From contig CALLXS010000123.1 of assembly GCA_937875295.1 (NCBI GenBank), positions 1 to 23,528 of the forward strand: 23,528 nucleotides of DNA, read 5' to 3'. The translations under genes were made by a program, and so were the position numbers. The stretch comes from an uncultured bacterium (GTDB lineage: Bacteria > Bacteroidota > Ignavibacteria > Kapaibacteriales > UBA2268). Below the pieces are notes generated by a model, which saw nothing but the letters and a program-made list of their open reading frames with translations, made no database searches and was not told where the DNA came from. Shown one piece after another: positions 16,438-23,528 of the stretch. The stretch's first letter is position 1, and every line of letters begins with the position of its first letter.

Positions 16438-19206
16438 TTATAATAAATTTGTGTCTAAATATGGTAATTCGACAGTAAATACAGAGCCTTTATTTAATTC
16501 GCTTTTTACAGAAATTTTTCCTTTTAGGCTATCTACTGCATTTTTTAAAATTGGCATTCCTAGTCCTGTGCCAGAAATAGTACCTACATTGCTTGCTCTA
16601 TAGAATGAACCAAATAAATTATTTAATTCTTCTTTTGGAATACCAATCCCACTATCTTTGACGATAAGTTGGAAAAATTCTTTTTTATCATTTAAAGAAA
16701 TCCATATACTATCTTGGTTTGGCGAGTATTTAAATGCATTTGTGATAAGATTGTTTAAAATTTGTCTCATTAATTTCTCATCAGTATAAATTTCTTTAAA
16801 ATCTCCGGAAATATCTAAATTTATTTTATGATTATAATTATTTGAAGTTTTAATGTCGGTAATCGTCTGATTTAATAGTAGCTCGAGATTTAAATAATAT
16901 AATTGAGTTTTTACCTCACCGGACTGACTTTTACCTAAGCTTAATACATCTTCTAATAATTTCACCATACTTTGAACAGAAGAATCAATTTTATCTAAAA
17001 AGTTATTAATTTTTGAGTATTCTTCACGCTCAACTAATTTAGAAATTATATTTGCTGAAGATAGAATAATCGTCAACGGTGTTCTATATTCATGAGAAAT
17101 CATTGAAATAAATCGCATTTTTAGATCACCTAATTCTTTTTCTCTCTCTAATGAGTTTTGTAATTCTTTACTTGCTTCTTTTAATTTTTCTTTTGCAATG
17201 ATTTGACTTGTAATATCATTTCCTACTGCAATTACTGTATTGTTATCGCCGAGTACTTCCTGCCATTGAATCCATTTCTGCTGCCCATTTTTGGTGTTAT
17301 AGATGCGTTCGTAAGGAGTATCAATAATTGGTTTTAACTTTTTAGCATATTCAATTATATTATTTTTTTCCTTTTTTATAAAGTCAGTATCTTTATACAT
17401 ATTCTCCCACCAACCATTATTAAGCACTTCTTCAGATTTATAACCTAAAATATTTTCAATATATGGATTTGAATATATAATATCTGCATTTTGATTTGCC
17501 ACAATGACTATTGCAGCTACTCGTTGCAGGATTCTATCAGATAATCTTAACTGTTCTTCAGCAAGTAATCTAATTTCAATTTCACTTTGTAAGTTTTTTA
17601 ATGTATTATTTAATTCTTCAGTACGTTCTATTACCCTTTGCTCTAAAACTAGATTCATTTCTTTTAATTCATTAGAGTATTTTACTCTATCTGTTACATC
17701 GATGATAGCAAGTTGTAGATAATTCACATCATTTAAGAAAACTAAGGATTTAGTTACTTCTAAATAAAGTAAATCGCCTTTTAAATTATGGAGAGCAACA
17801 TCATAAGAATTAAAATTAATACTATTAATGTCCATAATCTCTTCATAATTACCCAAATATTCTATTGGAGTCAAATCCTTTAAGTCAATTTTATTAAATT
17901 CTTCTAGACTTTCAATGCAAAGTAATTCTAATAAATAATCATTAGCAAATGATTTATAGTTATCGCGAAATATTCCAATTCCTACTCTTGCATTTGAAAC
18001 TAAATTTCTATATTTTTCTTCAGATTCAACGATTGCTATATCTTTTTCAATTGCTTCCGTGATATCATCAATAATAGCGATGATTTTTGTACTTTCTTTA
18101 TTTTGATCTACAATTGGCGACAAATGTATTTTAATAATTGTATCTTTATCTTCGATGAAAAAAGTAACATTTATTATAGTTTTTTGCATTTTTTGGATAC
18201 AATCTTTTACACCATCAGAAAATTTTTGTTTTTCATATTCATCTTTTAATGGAAATGTATCTAAATATAAAGAATTAGGAGAAGATTTTATTAAATCGAA
18301 GTACGACGGGCTTGCGGTTAATATTTTTCCATCAGTATTTAATGTGAGGATAGGTAATGGAGAAGAATTAATATTACTTATAATAAGTTCATTTGTTTTT
18401 GAAAGATTATTTTGAATTTCTTTTCTATCAGATATTTCTTCTTTTAACTTCAAAGTTCTTTCAGCTACTGTAGTTTCTAAGTTTTTGTTAAGATTTGAAA
18501 TATCATTATAAGCATTTTCTAATTTATCTGCCATATTATTAAAAGAACTTGCTAAATAAGAAAATTCATTTTTTCCTTTTACAACAACTCTTTTATTTAA
18601 TTTTAAATTTGAAATTTCAATAAAAGCATTGTTGATTTCTTGAATTGGTTTTGCAAAATGATTCCCAATATAAAATGTAGCAATATCTCCTAAAATAGCC
18701 GTAAGAATTCCAAGTACTGCAAAAAACAGCATTGACGAAGATAGTCCTTCTTCATAATCTTTCAAAGTATATTGTACAACAATACTCCCTAAGTTTTTAT
18801 CATTGTGAATTATTGGTTCATATATTTGAATATATTCATTTTTTTTGTTAAAGTATAATTTATTTAATTTCAAATATGAATAATCATAATTCATATTTGA
18901 ATCTCTATATATAATATTTTCTTCTTCATCATAAATAGAAAAAGAATGAAAGGATTTTTGTTCTTTTAGCGGTTTTAATAAAGTATTTATTTCTACTGTA
19001 TCTTTTGAACTAATAGAAACAGCTAAATTAATAGCAAACATTTTGGTTACACTTTGTACTTTATCTACATTTGTATCATAAAAGATTTTTGTGTAATATC
19101 TTGTACCAATAAAAGCTATACCTGTTGTTATTATACTAATTAATAAAACAATAGCTATCATTAGTTGATTTCTTTTAGATTCGAAAAACTTTGGTTTAAT
19201 ATACAT
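16438..19206 (-). CDS. Membrane sensor histidine kinase with HAMP and PAS domains
   Basis: A 922-residue sensor kinase. Seen: a first membrane helix (about 14-36); an extracytoplasmic sensor of about 120 residues with a CHASE8/Cache-like look; a second helix (about 157-182); HAMP (about 183-235); a coiled coil; PAS-like domains at about 275-385, 395-510 and 555-665; a HisKA domain with the phospho-acceptor His705 in MISHEYRTPLT; and a HATPase domain with N box NNLITNAFKYSP, DSGIGIP, FYRAS and GTGLGMP. There is no receiver domain and no response regulator next door, so the kinase is an orphan in this window. It is followed after 19 nt by the phosphofructokinase and protease genes. The signal is unknown. 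No Bacteroidota-type promoter was found in the 220 bases upstream of its start. Confidence 0.9.
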   Translation of the reverse strand: MYIKPKFFESKRNQLMIAIVLLISIITTGIAFIGTRYYTKIFYDTNVDKVQSVTKMFAINLAVSISSKDTVEINTLLKPLKEQKSFHSFSIYDEEENIIYRDSNMNYDYSYLKLNKLYFNKKNEYIQIYEPIIHNDKNLGSIVVQYTLKDYEEGLSSSMLFFAVLGILTAILGDIATFYIGNHFAKPIQEINNAFIEISNLKLNKRVVVKGKNEFSYLASSFNNMADKLENAYNDISNLNKNLETTVAERTLKLKEEISDRKEIQNNLSKTNELIISNINSSPLPILTLNTDGKILTASPSYFDLIKSSPNSLYLDTFPLKDEYEKQKFSDGVKDCIQKMQKTIINVTFFIEDKDTIIKIHLSPIVDQNKESTKIIAIIDDITEAIEKDIAIVESEEKYRNLVSNARVGIGIFRDNYKSFANDYLLELLCIESLEEFNKIDLKDLTPIEYLGNYEEIMDINSINFNSYDVALHNLKGDLLYLEVTKSLVFLNDVNYLQLAIIDVTDRVKYSNELKEMNLVLEQRVIERTEELNNTLKNLQSEIEIRLLAEEQLRLSDRILQRVAAIVIVANQNADIIYSNPYIENILGYKSEEVLNNGWWENMYKDTDFIKKEKNNIIEYAKKLKPIIDTPYERIYNTKNGQQKWIQWQEVLGDNNTVIAVGNDITSQIIAKEKLKEASKELQNSLEREKELGDLKMRFISMISHEYRTPLTIILSSANIISKLVEREEYSKINNFLDKIDSSVQSMVKLLEDVLSLGKSQSGEVKTQLYYLNLELLLNQTITDIKTSNNYNHKINLDISGDFKEIYTDEKLMRQILNNLITNAFKYSPNQDSIWISLNDKKEFFQLIVKDSGIGIPKEELNNLFGSFYRASNVGTISGTGLGMPILKNAVDSLKGKISVKSELNKGSVFTVELPYLDTNLL

Positions 19207-19364
19207 ATTTATAAAATTATTCTTTGTTCTAGGAAGTTAAAATTCTTTTACAAAAGTTGAAATTATTGTAATTAAAAAAAAATTAAATATAAGGAAAAAA
19301 TAACAAAAAATGAATTTATTTCTATTTTTTTTAGTATTAATTAAAAATTAATATGAAAAAACCT

Positions 19365-19372
19365 TATATTTG
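19365..19372 (+). promoter_or_regulatory. TAnnTTTG promoter box ahead of the TldD-like pair
   Basis: TATATTTG is a full match to the Bacteroidota -7 box, with no clear upstream TTG at the usual distance. Transcription would start near 19379, giving a leader of about 48 nt before the ATG at 19427, which is preceded by GGAG (19419-19422). The divergent kinase gene starts about 160 bases to the left. Confidence 0.35.
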
Positions 19373-19426
19373 TGAAACTGCAATTAATATAAGCATACAT
19401 CAAAAACAATAAACTATTGGAGTCAA

Positions 19427-21115
19427 ATGATGATTTATATAAAGATATTTATCGGTATTATTTTCTTAAATGTGAGTTTACTAAGTCAAAATAGTGATAT
19501 TCTAAATGTTGCAAAAAGTGAAATAAACCGTTCTTTCGTTGAATTGAAAAAGCAAGCTAATCCAGCCTATTTTATTTCATACGGAATTACAGATATTAAA
19601 AGAGTAAATTTAAGCTCTACTTTAGGCAAAATTGTAAGGTTGGATAGTAGCCAATCAAGGATATTAGATATTGATTTAAGAGTTGGATCTAAAAAACTTG
19701 ATAATACCCATACAATGAAAAGTGAAGGAATGTTCTTTTTTGTTGATAGATCCTCATATACTTTGCCGATTGAAAACGAGAAAAAAGCTATCGAAAAGCA
19801 AATTTGGTTTTCAACAGATTTAGCCTATAAAAGTGCTATTGAGAGCTATGATAAAATTCTTACGAATGTAAAAGTAAAAGTAACTGAAGAAGATACTTCT
19901 GATGATTTTTCTTATTATCCACCTCAAAAATATTCAGAAAAACTAATTGAAAATAATATTGATCTAAATAAATGGAAATCTATAATAAATAGAGTATCAG
20001 CACTTTTTAATAAAGACCCTAAAATTTACTTTAGTCAAGTAAGCATTTCAATCGAAAATTTAAATAAATATTTCGTAAATACAGAAGGAAGTGAAATTCA
20101 ACAATCACAACCAACTATAAGATTGTTCATTTCTGCATCTACTAAAGCTGAAGATGGAATGGATCTACCATTATATGAAAGCTATTTTGCTTTTAACGAA
20201 TCACAAATGCCAAATGAAGAAATATTAACAAAAGCTGCTAATAACATTATTGTTTTATTAGGGAAAATTAGGGAAGCTCCAATGATGAGCACATATTCAG
20301 GTCCTGGAATATTGTCTGGAGAAGCAGCTGGTGTATTTTTCCATGAAATATTTGGTCATAGAATCGAAGGTCAAAGACTAAAAGATCCTGATGATGCACA
20401 AACATTTAAAAATTCTATTAACCAAAAAATAATTTCTGATATTATCAATGTATCATTTGATCCTACTTTAAATGAATTAAATGGCAATTTGATTTCCGGA
20501 TATTATAAATATGATGACGAAGGTGTAAAATCTCAAAGAGTAAATATAGTAGAAAACGGCATTTTCAAAAATTATTTAATGAGTAGAGCTCCTATTCAAG
20601 GCTTCGAGCAATCAAATGGACATGGAAGAAGACAAGCAGGTTATAAAGCTGTATCGAGACAATCTAATTTGATAATATCATCGAACAAAGTAGTTTCTAC
20701 TCAAGAATTGCGAAATATGCTAATTGCTGAAGCAAAAAAACAAGGTAAAGATTTTGGACTATATTTTGTCCAAGTGCAAGGTGGATTTACTTTCACTGGC
20801 AGAAGCATACCAAATTCTTTTAATGTAAATCCATTATTAGTTTATAAGGTTTATACTGACGGCAGACCAGATGAAATCGTACGAGGTGTTGATTTAATTG
20901 GCACTCCGCTTACTTCTTTTTCTCAAATTTCGGCAGCTGCTGATGACTTGGGTGTATTTAATGGAATTTGTGGTGCAGAGTCTGGCGGAGTACCTGTAAG
21001 TGCCTCATCACCATCATTATTGATTGATAAAATTGAAGTGCAAAAACAAAGCAAATCTCAATCAAAAACTCCAATTTTAGATCATCCTACTGCTTCTAAT
21101 TCAAATATTAAATAA
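19427..21115 (+). CDS. Exported TldD-family zinc metallopeptidase, catalytic
   Basis: A 562-residue TldD/PmbA-family protein with an N-terminal Sec signal peptide (about 1-22), so it should act in the periplasm, unlike the cytoplasmic E. coli TldD. Seen: the metal motif HEIFGH (H306, E307, H311) inside GEAAGVFFHEIFGHRIEGQR, the family segment GYYKYDDEGVKSQ (about 363-375), SNGHGRRQAGY, and near the C-terminus GICGAESGGVPV with Cys515 in the place of the third zinc ligand of TldD. Known family members are peptidases of leader peptides or unfolded peptides, with TldD working with a non-catalytic partner TldE/PmbA. A second family member follows after 27 nt and has lost the metal motif. Substrate is unknown. 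Confidence 0.88.
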   Translation: MMIYIKIFIGIIFLNVSLLSQNSDILNVAKSEINRSFVELKKQANPAYFISYGITDIKRVNLSSTLGKIVRLDSSQSRILDIDLRVGSKKLDNTHTMKSEGMFFFVDRSSYTLPIENEKKAIEKQIWFSTDLAYKSAIESYDKILTNVKVKVTEEDTSDDFSYYPPQKYSEKLIENNIDLNKWKSIINRVSALFNKDPKIYFSQVSISIENLNKYFVNTEGSEIQQSQPTIRLFISASTKAEDGMDLPLYESYFAFNESQMPNEEILTKAANNIIVLLGKIREAPMMSTYSGPGILSGEAAGVFFHEIFGHRIEGQRLKDPDDAQTFKNSINQKIISDIINVSFDPTLNELNGNLISGYYKYDDEGVKSQRVNIVENGIFKNYLMSRAPIQGFEQSNGHGRRQAGYKAVSRQSNLIISSNKVVSTQELRNMLIAEAKKQGKDFGLYFVQVQGGFTFTGRSIPNSFNVNPLLVYKVYTDGRPDEIVRGVDLIGTPLTSFSQISAAADDLGVFNGICGAESGGVPVSASSPSLLIDKIEVQKQSKSQSKTPILDHPTASNSNIK

Positions 21116-21142
21116 TTGCAATTAATACTTTAAATAATAAAT

Positions 21143-22885
21143 ATGAAAAAAATAATTATATTAGCAATATTATGCTTTTTTACATCAAATCTTTTTCTAA
21201 AAGCTAATTATGACGAAGCTATTAGAGCAATGAAAGATGAAATGCAGAGATCTCTCACAGAACTTAAAATTGAGAATTTAACTAAACCATATTATATAGA
21301 ATATATTCTGACTATTAATAATAATAATAGTGTAGCTGCTCAATCAGGTGCATTAAAAAGTAATAATACAATTAATAATGCGAAATTATCTGTAAAAATG
21401 AGAGTAGGGGATTATTCTTTTGATAATACTAATTTTCTTGATTTCGTTATTTCGTTCTTTAGAATGGGTGCTGAAGATGGTGGCTGGATAAATATTCAAA
21501 TACCTTTAGATTATGATTATAATTCGCTTAGAAGAACTCTATGGCTCGCAAGCGATGCTGCATATAAAAGTGCTGTGGAGACTTTATCTAAAAAACAAGC
21601 TGCCATTAAAAATAAAATTATAAATGATACTACAGCTGATTTCACGAAAATGAAGGCAGTACATTTTGTCGATACACTTGAAAATATTTCATATAATCAC
21701 GACAAATATGTACAAATTTGCAAAAATCTATCTGATATGTTTACTAATTCAGATGCATATTCTTCATTAGTTACTTTTGAATATAATAAAGAAAGAGTAA
21801 TTTATTTAAATAGCGAAGGAACTCAATATATAAAGGATGAATCGAATTCAGGTATTGAAATGTCAGCTTTTATGCAAAGCAATGATGGAATGCCCGTTAT
21901 GAATTTTTATTCTACATATGCACTTAATCCTAATAATCTACCTTCTCAAGATTCTTTAAAAAAAGCAAGTAATAGTATAGTCGAAAAATTAGGGGAATTA
22001 GCTAATGCTCCTACTTTAGCTGAAGCATATTCAGGTCCAATATTATTTACTTCGCAAGCAGCAGGGGAATTATTTTCTCAAGTAGTAATTTCAAATTTTG
22101 TAGCTCAAAGACCATTAATGACTTCAATGGGTAAACAACAAATTTCAGAACAAACTTTAAATTATCAAAATAAAATAGGCGGTAGAGTATTACCAGAGTT
22201 TTTATCAGTAAAGGCTATACCAAGAGAAGAAAAGATAAATAATCAATATTTATTTGGATATTATAAATATGATGATGATGGGGTAAAATCACAAAATGTA
22301 GAACTAGTTAAAAATGGATATTTAAAAACATTATTAACTTCAAGAGTACCTTTGAAACGAATTCAAGAATCAAATGGTCACAATAGAAATGGTGGAGCAA
22401 TTCCTTCAAATATTCAAATGACTTCAGATAAAAGCCACAGTAAGTCATATAAGCAATTAAAAGATAAAATGATTAGTTTGTGTAAAGATAGAGATTTGCC
22501 TTTTGGTATTGTGGTTAAAAAAATTATAAATAGAAATGTTTTTTATACCGGAATAATGCAAATTTCTAATAGTATGTTTAGTTCCGAATACAATAAGCTC
22601 ACACACCCAATAGAAGTTTATAAAGTTTATCCAAATGGAAAGGAAGAATTGATTCGTGGAGTAATATTAGGTTCGTTATCACCGCAATCATTTAAAGATA
22701 TAATTTTAGTTGGAAATAGCAATAATATTTATAATTTCTTAATGTATAATGTTGTCGAAGATGGCACTTATAATCCATCAATTTCACCAGTTAGCGTAAT
22801 TGTTCCGGATATGCTTTTTGAAGACGCTGAAATAAAACCAAATGAAAATGATTTCCCAAAATTACCATTTATTTCTCAACCATAA
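21143..22885 (+). CDS. Exported TldD/PmbA-family protein with degenerate metal site
   Basis: A 580-residue paralogue of the upstream protein with its own Sec signal peptide (MKKIIILAILCFFTSNLFLKA, about 1-21). Seen: the aligned AAGELF motif is kept, but the HExxxH positions read S312-Q313 and S317, so the two histidines and the glutamate are gone, and the C-terminal zinc cysteine is also missing (YNVVEDGTYNPS). The segment GYYKYDDDGVKSQ and the ESNGHNR loop remain close to the upstream protein. This matches the role of TldE, the non-catalytic partner of TldD, suggesting a secreted heteromeric peptidase. The two genes lie 27 nt apart and end at a terminator at 22923-22952, so they form one transcription unit. 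A pseudoenzyme role is inferred. Confidence 0.85.
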   Translation: MKKIIILAILCFFTSNLFLKANYDEAIRAMKDEMQRSLTELKIENLTKPYYIEYILTINNNNSVAAQSGALKSNNTINNAKLSVKMRVGDYSFDNTNFLDFVISFFRMGAEDGGWINIQIPLDYDYNSLRRTLWLASDAAYKSAVETLSKKQAAIKNKIINDTTADFTKMKAVHFVDTLENISYNHDKYVQICKNLSDMFTNSDAYSSLVTFEYNKERVIYLNSEGTQYIKDESNSGIEMSAFMQSNDGMPVMNFYSTYALNPNNLPSQDSLKKASNSIVEKLGELANAPTLAEAYSGPILFTSQAAGELFSQVVISNFVAQRPLMTSMGKQQISEQTLNYQNKIGGRVLPEFLSVKAIPREEKINNQYLFGYYKYDDDGVKSQNVELVKNGYLKTLLTSRVPLKRIQESNGHNRNGGAIPSNIQMTSDKSHSKSYKQLKDKMISLCKDRDLPFGIVVKKIINRNVFYTGIMQISNSMFSSEYNKLTHPIEVYKVYPNGKEELIRGVILGSLSPQSFKDIILVGNSNNIYNFLMYNVVEDGTYNPSISPVSVIVPDMLFEDAEIKPNENDFPKLPFISQP

Positions 22886-22922
22886 TATTAAGAATTAACA
22901 CTAAAAAATATTTCTAAAGTAT

Positions 22923-22952
22923 AAAGAGTCTCATTAATTTGAGACTTTTTTT
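22923..22952 (+). terminator. Intrinsic terminator after the TldD-like pair
   Basis: A stem AGTCTCA / TGAGACT (22927-22933 and 22940-22946), extendable by a G-T and three A-T pairs, closes a 6-nt loop and runs into seven T residues. It lies 38 nt after the stop of the second gene and ends the plus-strand unit. Confidence 0.88.
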
Positions 22953-23010
22953 ATTATTAAGAACACACTAAATGCAATATATTTAACTTTAAGTAGTTTT
23001 AAAAGATACA

Positions 23011-23528
23011 ATGAAATCATTATTTTTATTAATATTTGCGATTATTATGTGCTCATGTTCAGCAAACTCTGTTGATTTACCTAAAAAGATAAATCAAAAT
23101 TTAACACCTGAGGAAGAAAAAGTTATAATTCATAAATCTACAGAACCTCCTTTTTCTGGTAAGTATTGGAATTTTAATGAAACTGGAACTTATATATGTA
23201 AGAATTGTAAAGCTGAACTTTATAAATCTACAGATAAATTTAATTCTAACTGCGGTTGGCCTTCATTTGATGATGAAATTCCAAATGCTATTAAAAGAGA
23301 AGTTGATGCCGATGGTAGAAGAATAGAAATTCTATGTAATAATTGTGGTGGTCATTTAGGGCATGTTTTTGAAGGGGAAAGACTAACGAAAAAAAATATC
23401 AGACATTGCGTCAATTCTCTTTCGGTTGAATTCGTACCTGCCCAGATGCAAGCAAATTTTGAAAAAGCAACTTTTGCAGCTGGTTGCTTTTGGGGTGTAG
23501 AAGCTTTGTTTAAACAATTAAATGGTGT
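23011..23528 (+). CDS. MsrB-MsrA fusion lipoprotein, peptide methionine sulfoxide reductase, partial
   Basis: The N-terminal 172 residues of a repair enzyme that reduces methionine sulfoxide in proteins, cut by the window edge. Seen: a lipoprotein-like signal ([17 protein letters not shown], lipid cysteine at 14 or 16); an MsrB domain at about 31-142 with zinc cysteines C63, C66, C109 and C112, the segment [14 protein letters not shown] and the catalytic Cys133 in RHCVNS; and the start of an MsrA domain ([15 protein letters not shown], catalytic Cys159). Order is MsrB then MsrA. The enzyme should face the periplasm. It starts 58 nt after the terminator of the TldD-like unit, so it has its own promoter; TATATTTA at 22978-22985 is only a weak candidate. 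Confidence 0.93.
   Translation, partial: MKSLFLLIFAIIMCSCSANSVDLPKKINQNLTPEEEKVIIHKSTEPPFSGKYWNFNETGTYICKNCKAELYKSTDKFNSNCGWPSFDDEIPNAIKREVDADGRRIEILCNNCGGHLGHVFEGERLTKKNIRHCVNSLSVEFVPAQMQANFEKATFAAGCFWGVEALFKQLNG

Noticed and set aside
22978..22985. TATATTTA as promoter of the MsrB-MsrA gene
   Set aside because: One mismatch to TAnnTTTG and no TTG at the right distance; common by chance here.

Overview
The window is a low-G+C stretch (by eye well under one third G+C) from a Gram-negative bacterium of the Bacteroidota/Chlorobiota (FCB) assemblage, plausibly an Ignavibacteria- or Kapabacteria-like lineage. The evidence is two proteins with C-terminal type IX secretion (T9SS) type A sorting domains, several lipoprotein, Tat or Sec signal peptides, PKD and propeller surface proteins, and promoter-like boxes of the Bacteroidota type (TAnnTTTG). 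The exact lineage is an inference. No rRNA, tRNA, CRISPR array, insertion sequence or phage gene was seen, and no gene-free stretch exceeds about 230 bases.

Layout. (1) 1-2553, minus strand: a surface-polysaccharide group of a GT2 glycosyltransferase, a GT4-type glycosyltransferase and a protein resembling only the acetyltransferase half of GlmU, cut by the window edge. (2) 2597-2647: two outward-facing promoter-like signals. (3) 2694-8873, plus strand: a 1658-residue secreted propeller/PKD/T9SS protein, then a NudL-type Nudix hydrolase and a hypoxanthine phosphoribosyltransferase, packed tightly. (4) 8955-10326, plus: two exported Rieske [2Fe-2S] proteins, one a Tat-Rieske-T9SS fusion and one a Tat lipoprotein with the disulphide-type Rieske site. 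(5) 10553-12412, plus: a cytoplasmic helical-repeat protein with a small zinc-finger head, ending at a strong bidirectional terminator. (6) 12496-19206, minus: a small 2[4Fe-4S] ferredoxin, and a compact run transcribed as sensor histidine kinase -> phosphofructokinase (PPi-type active-site residues) -> C-terminal processing protease -> GT-A-like protein. (7) 19427-22885, plus: two exported TldD/PmbA-family proteins, the first with an intact HExxxH zinc motif and the second with that motif erased, followed by a terminator. (8) 23011-end: the start of an MsrB-MsrA fusion lipoprotein.

The common theme is the cell envelope: polysaccharide synthesis, T9SS cargo, periplasmic proteolysis (Ctp and the TldD-like pair), exported iron-sulphur redox proteins and methionine sulfoxide repair. 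The most unusual items are the Rieske domain that appears to be routed by Tat and then T9SS, the exported catalytic/non-catalytic TldD pair, and a perfect 13-bp hairpin inside the Nudix gene. No complete new system is proven from this sequence alone.
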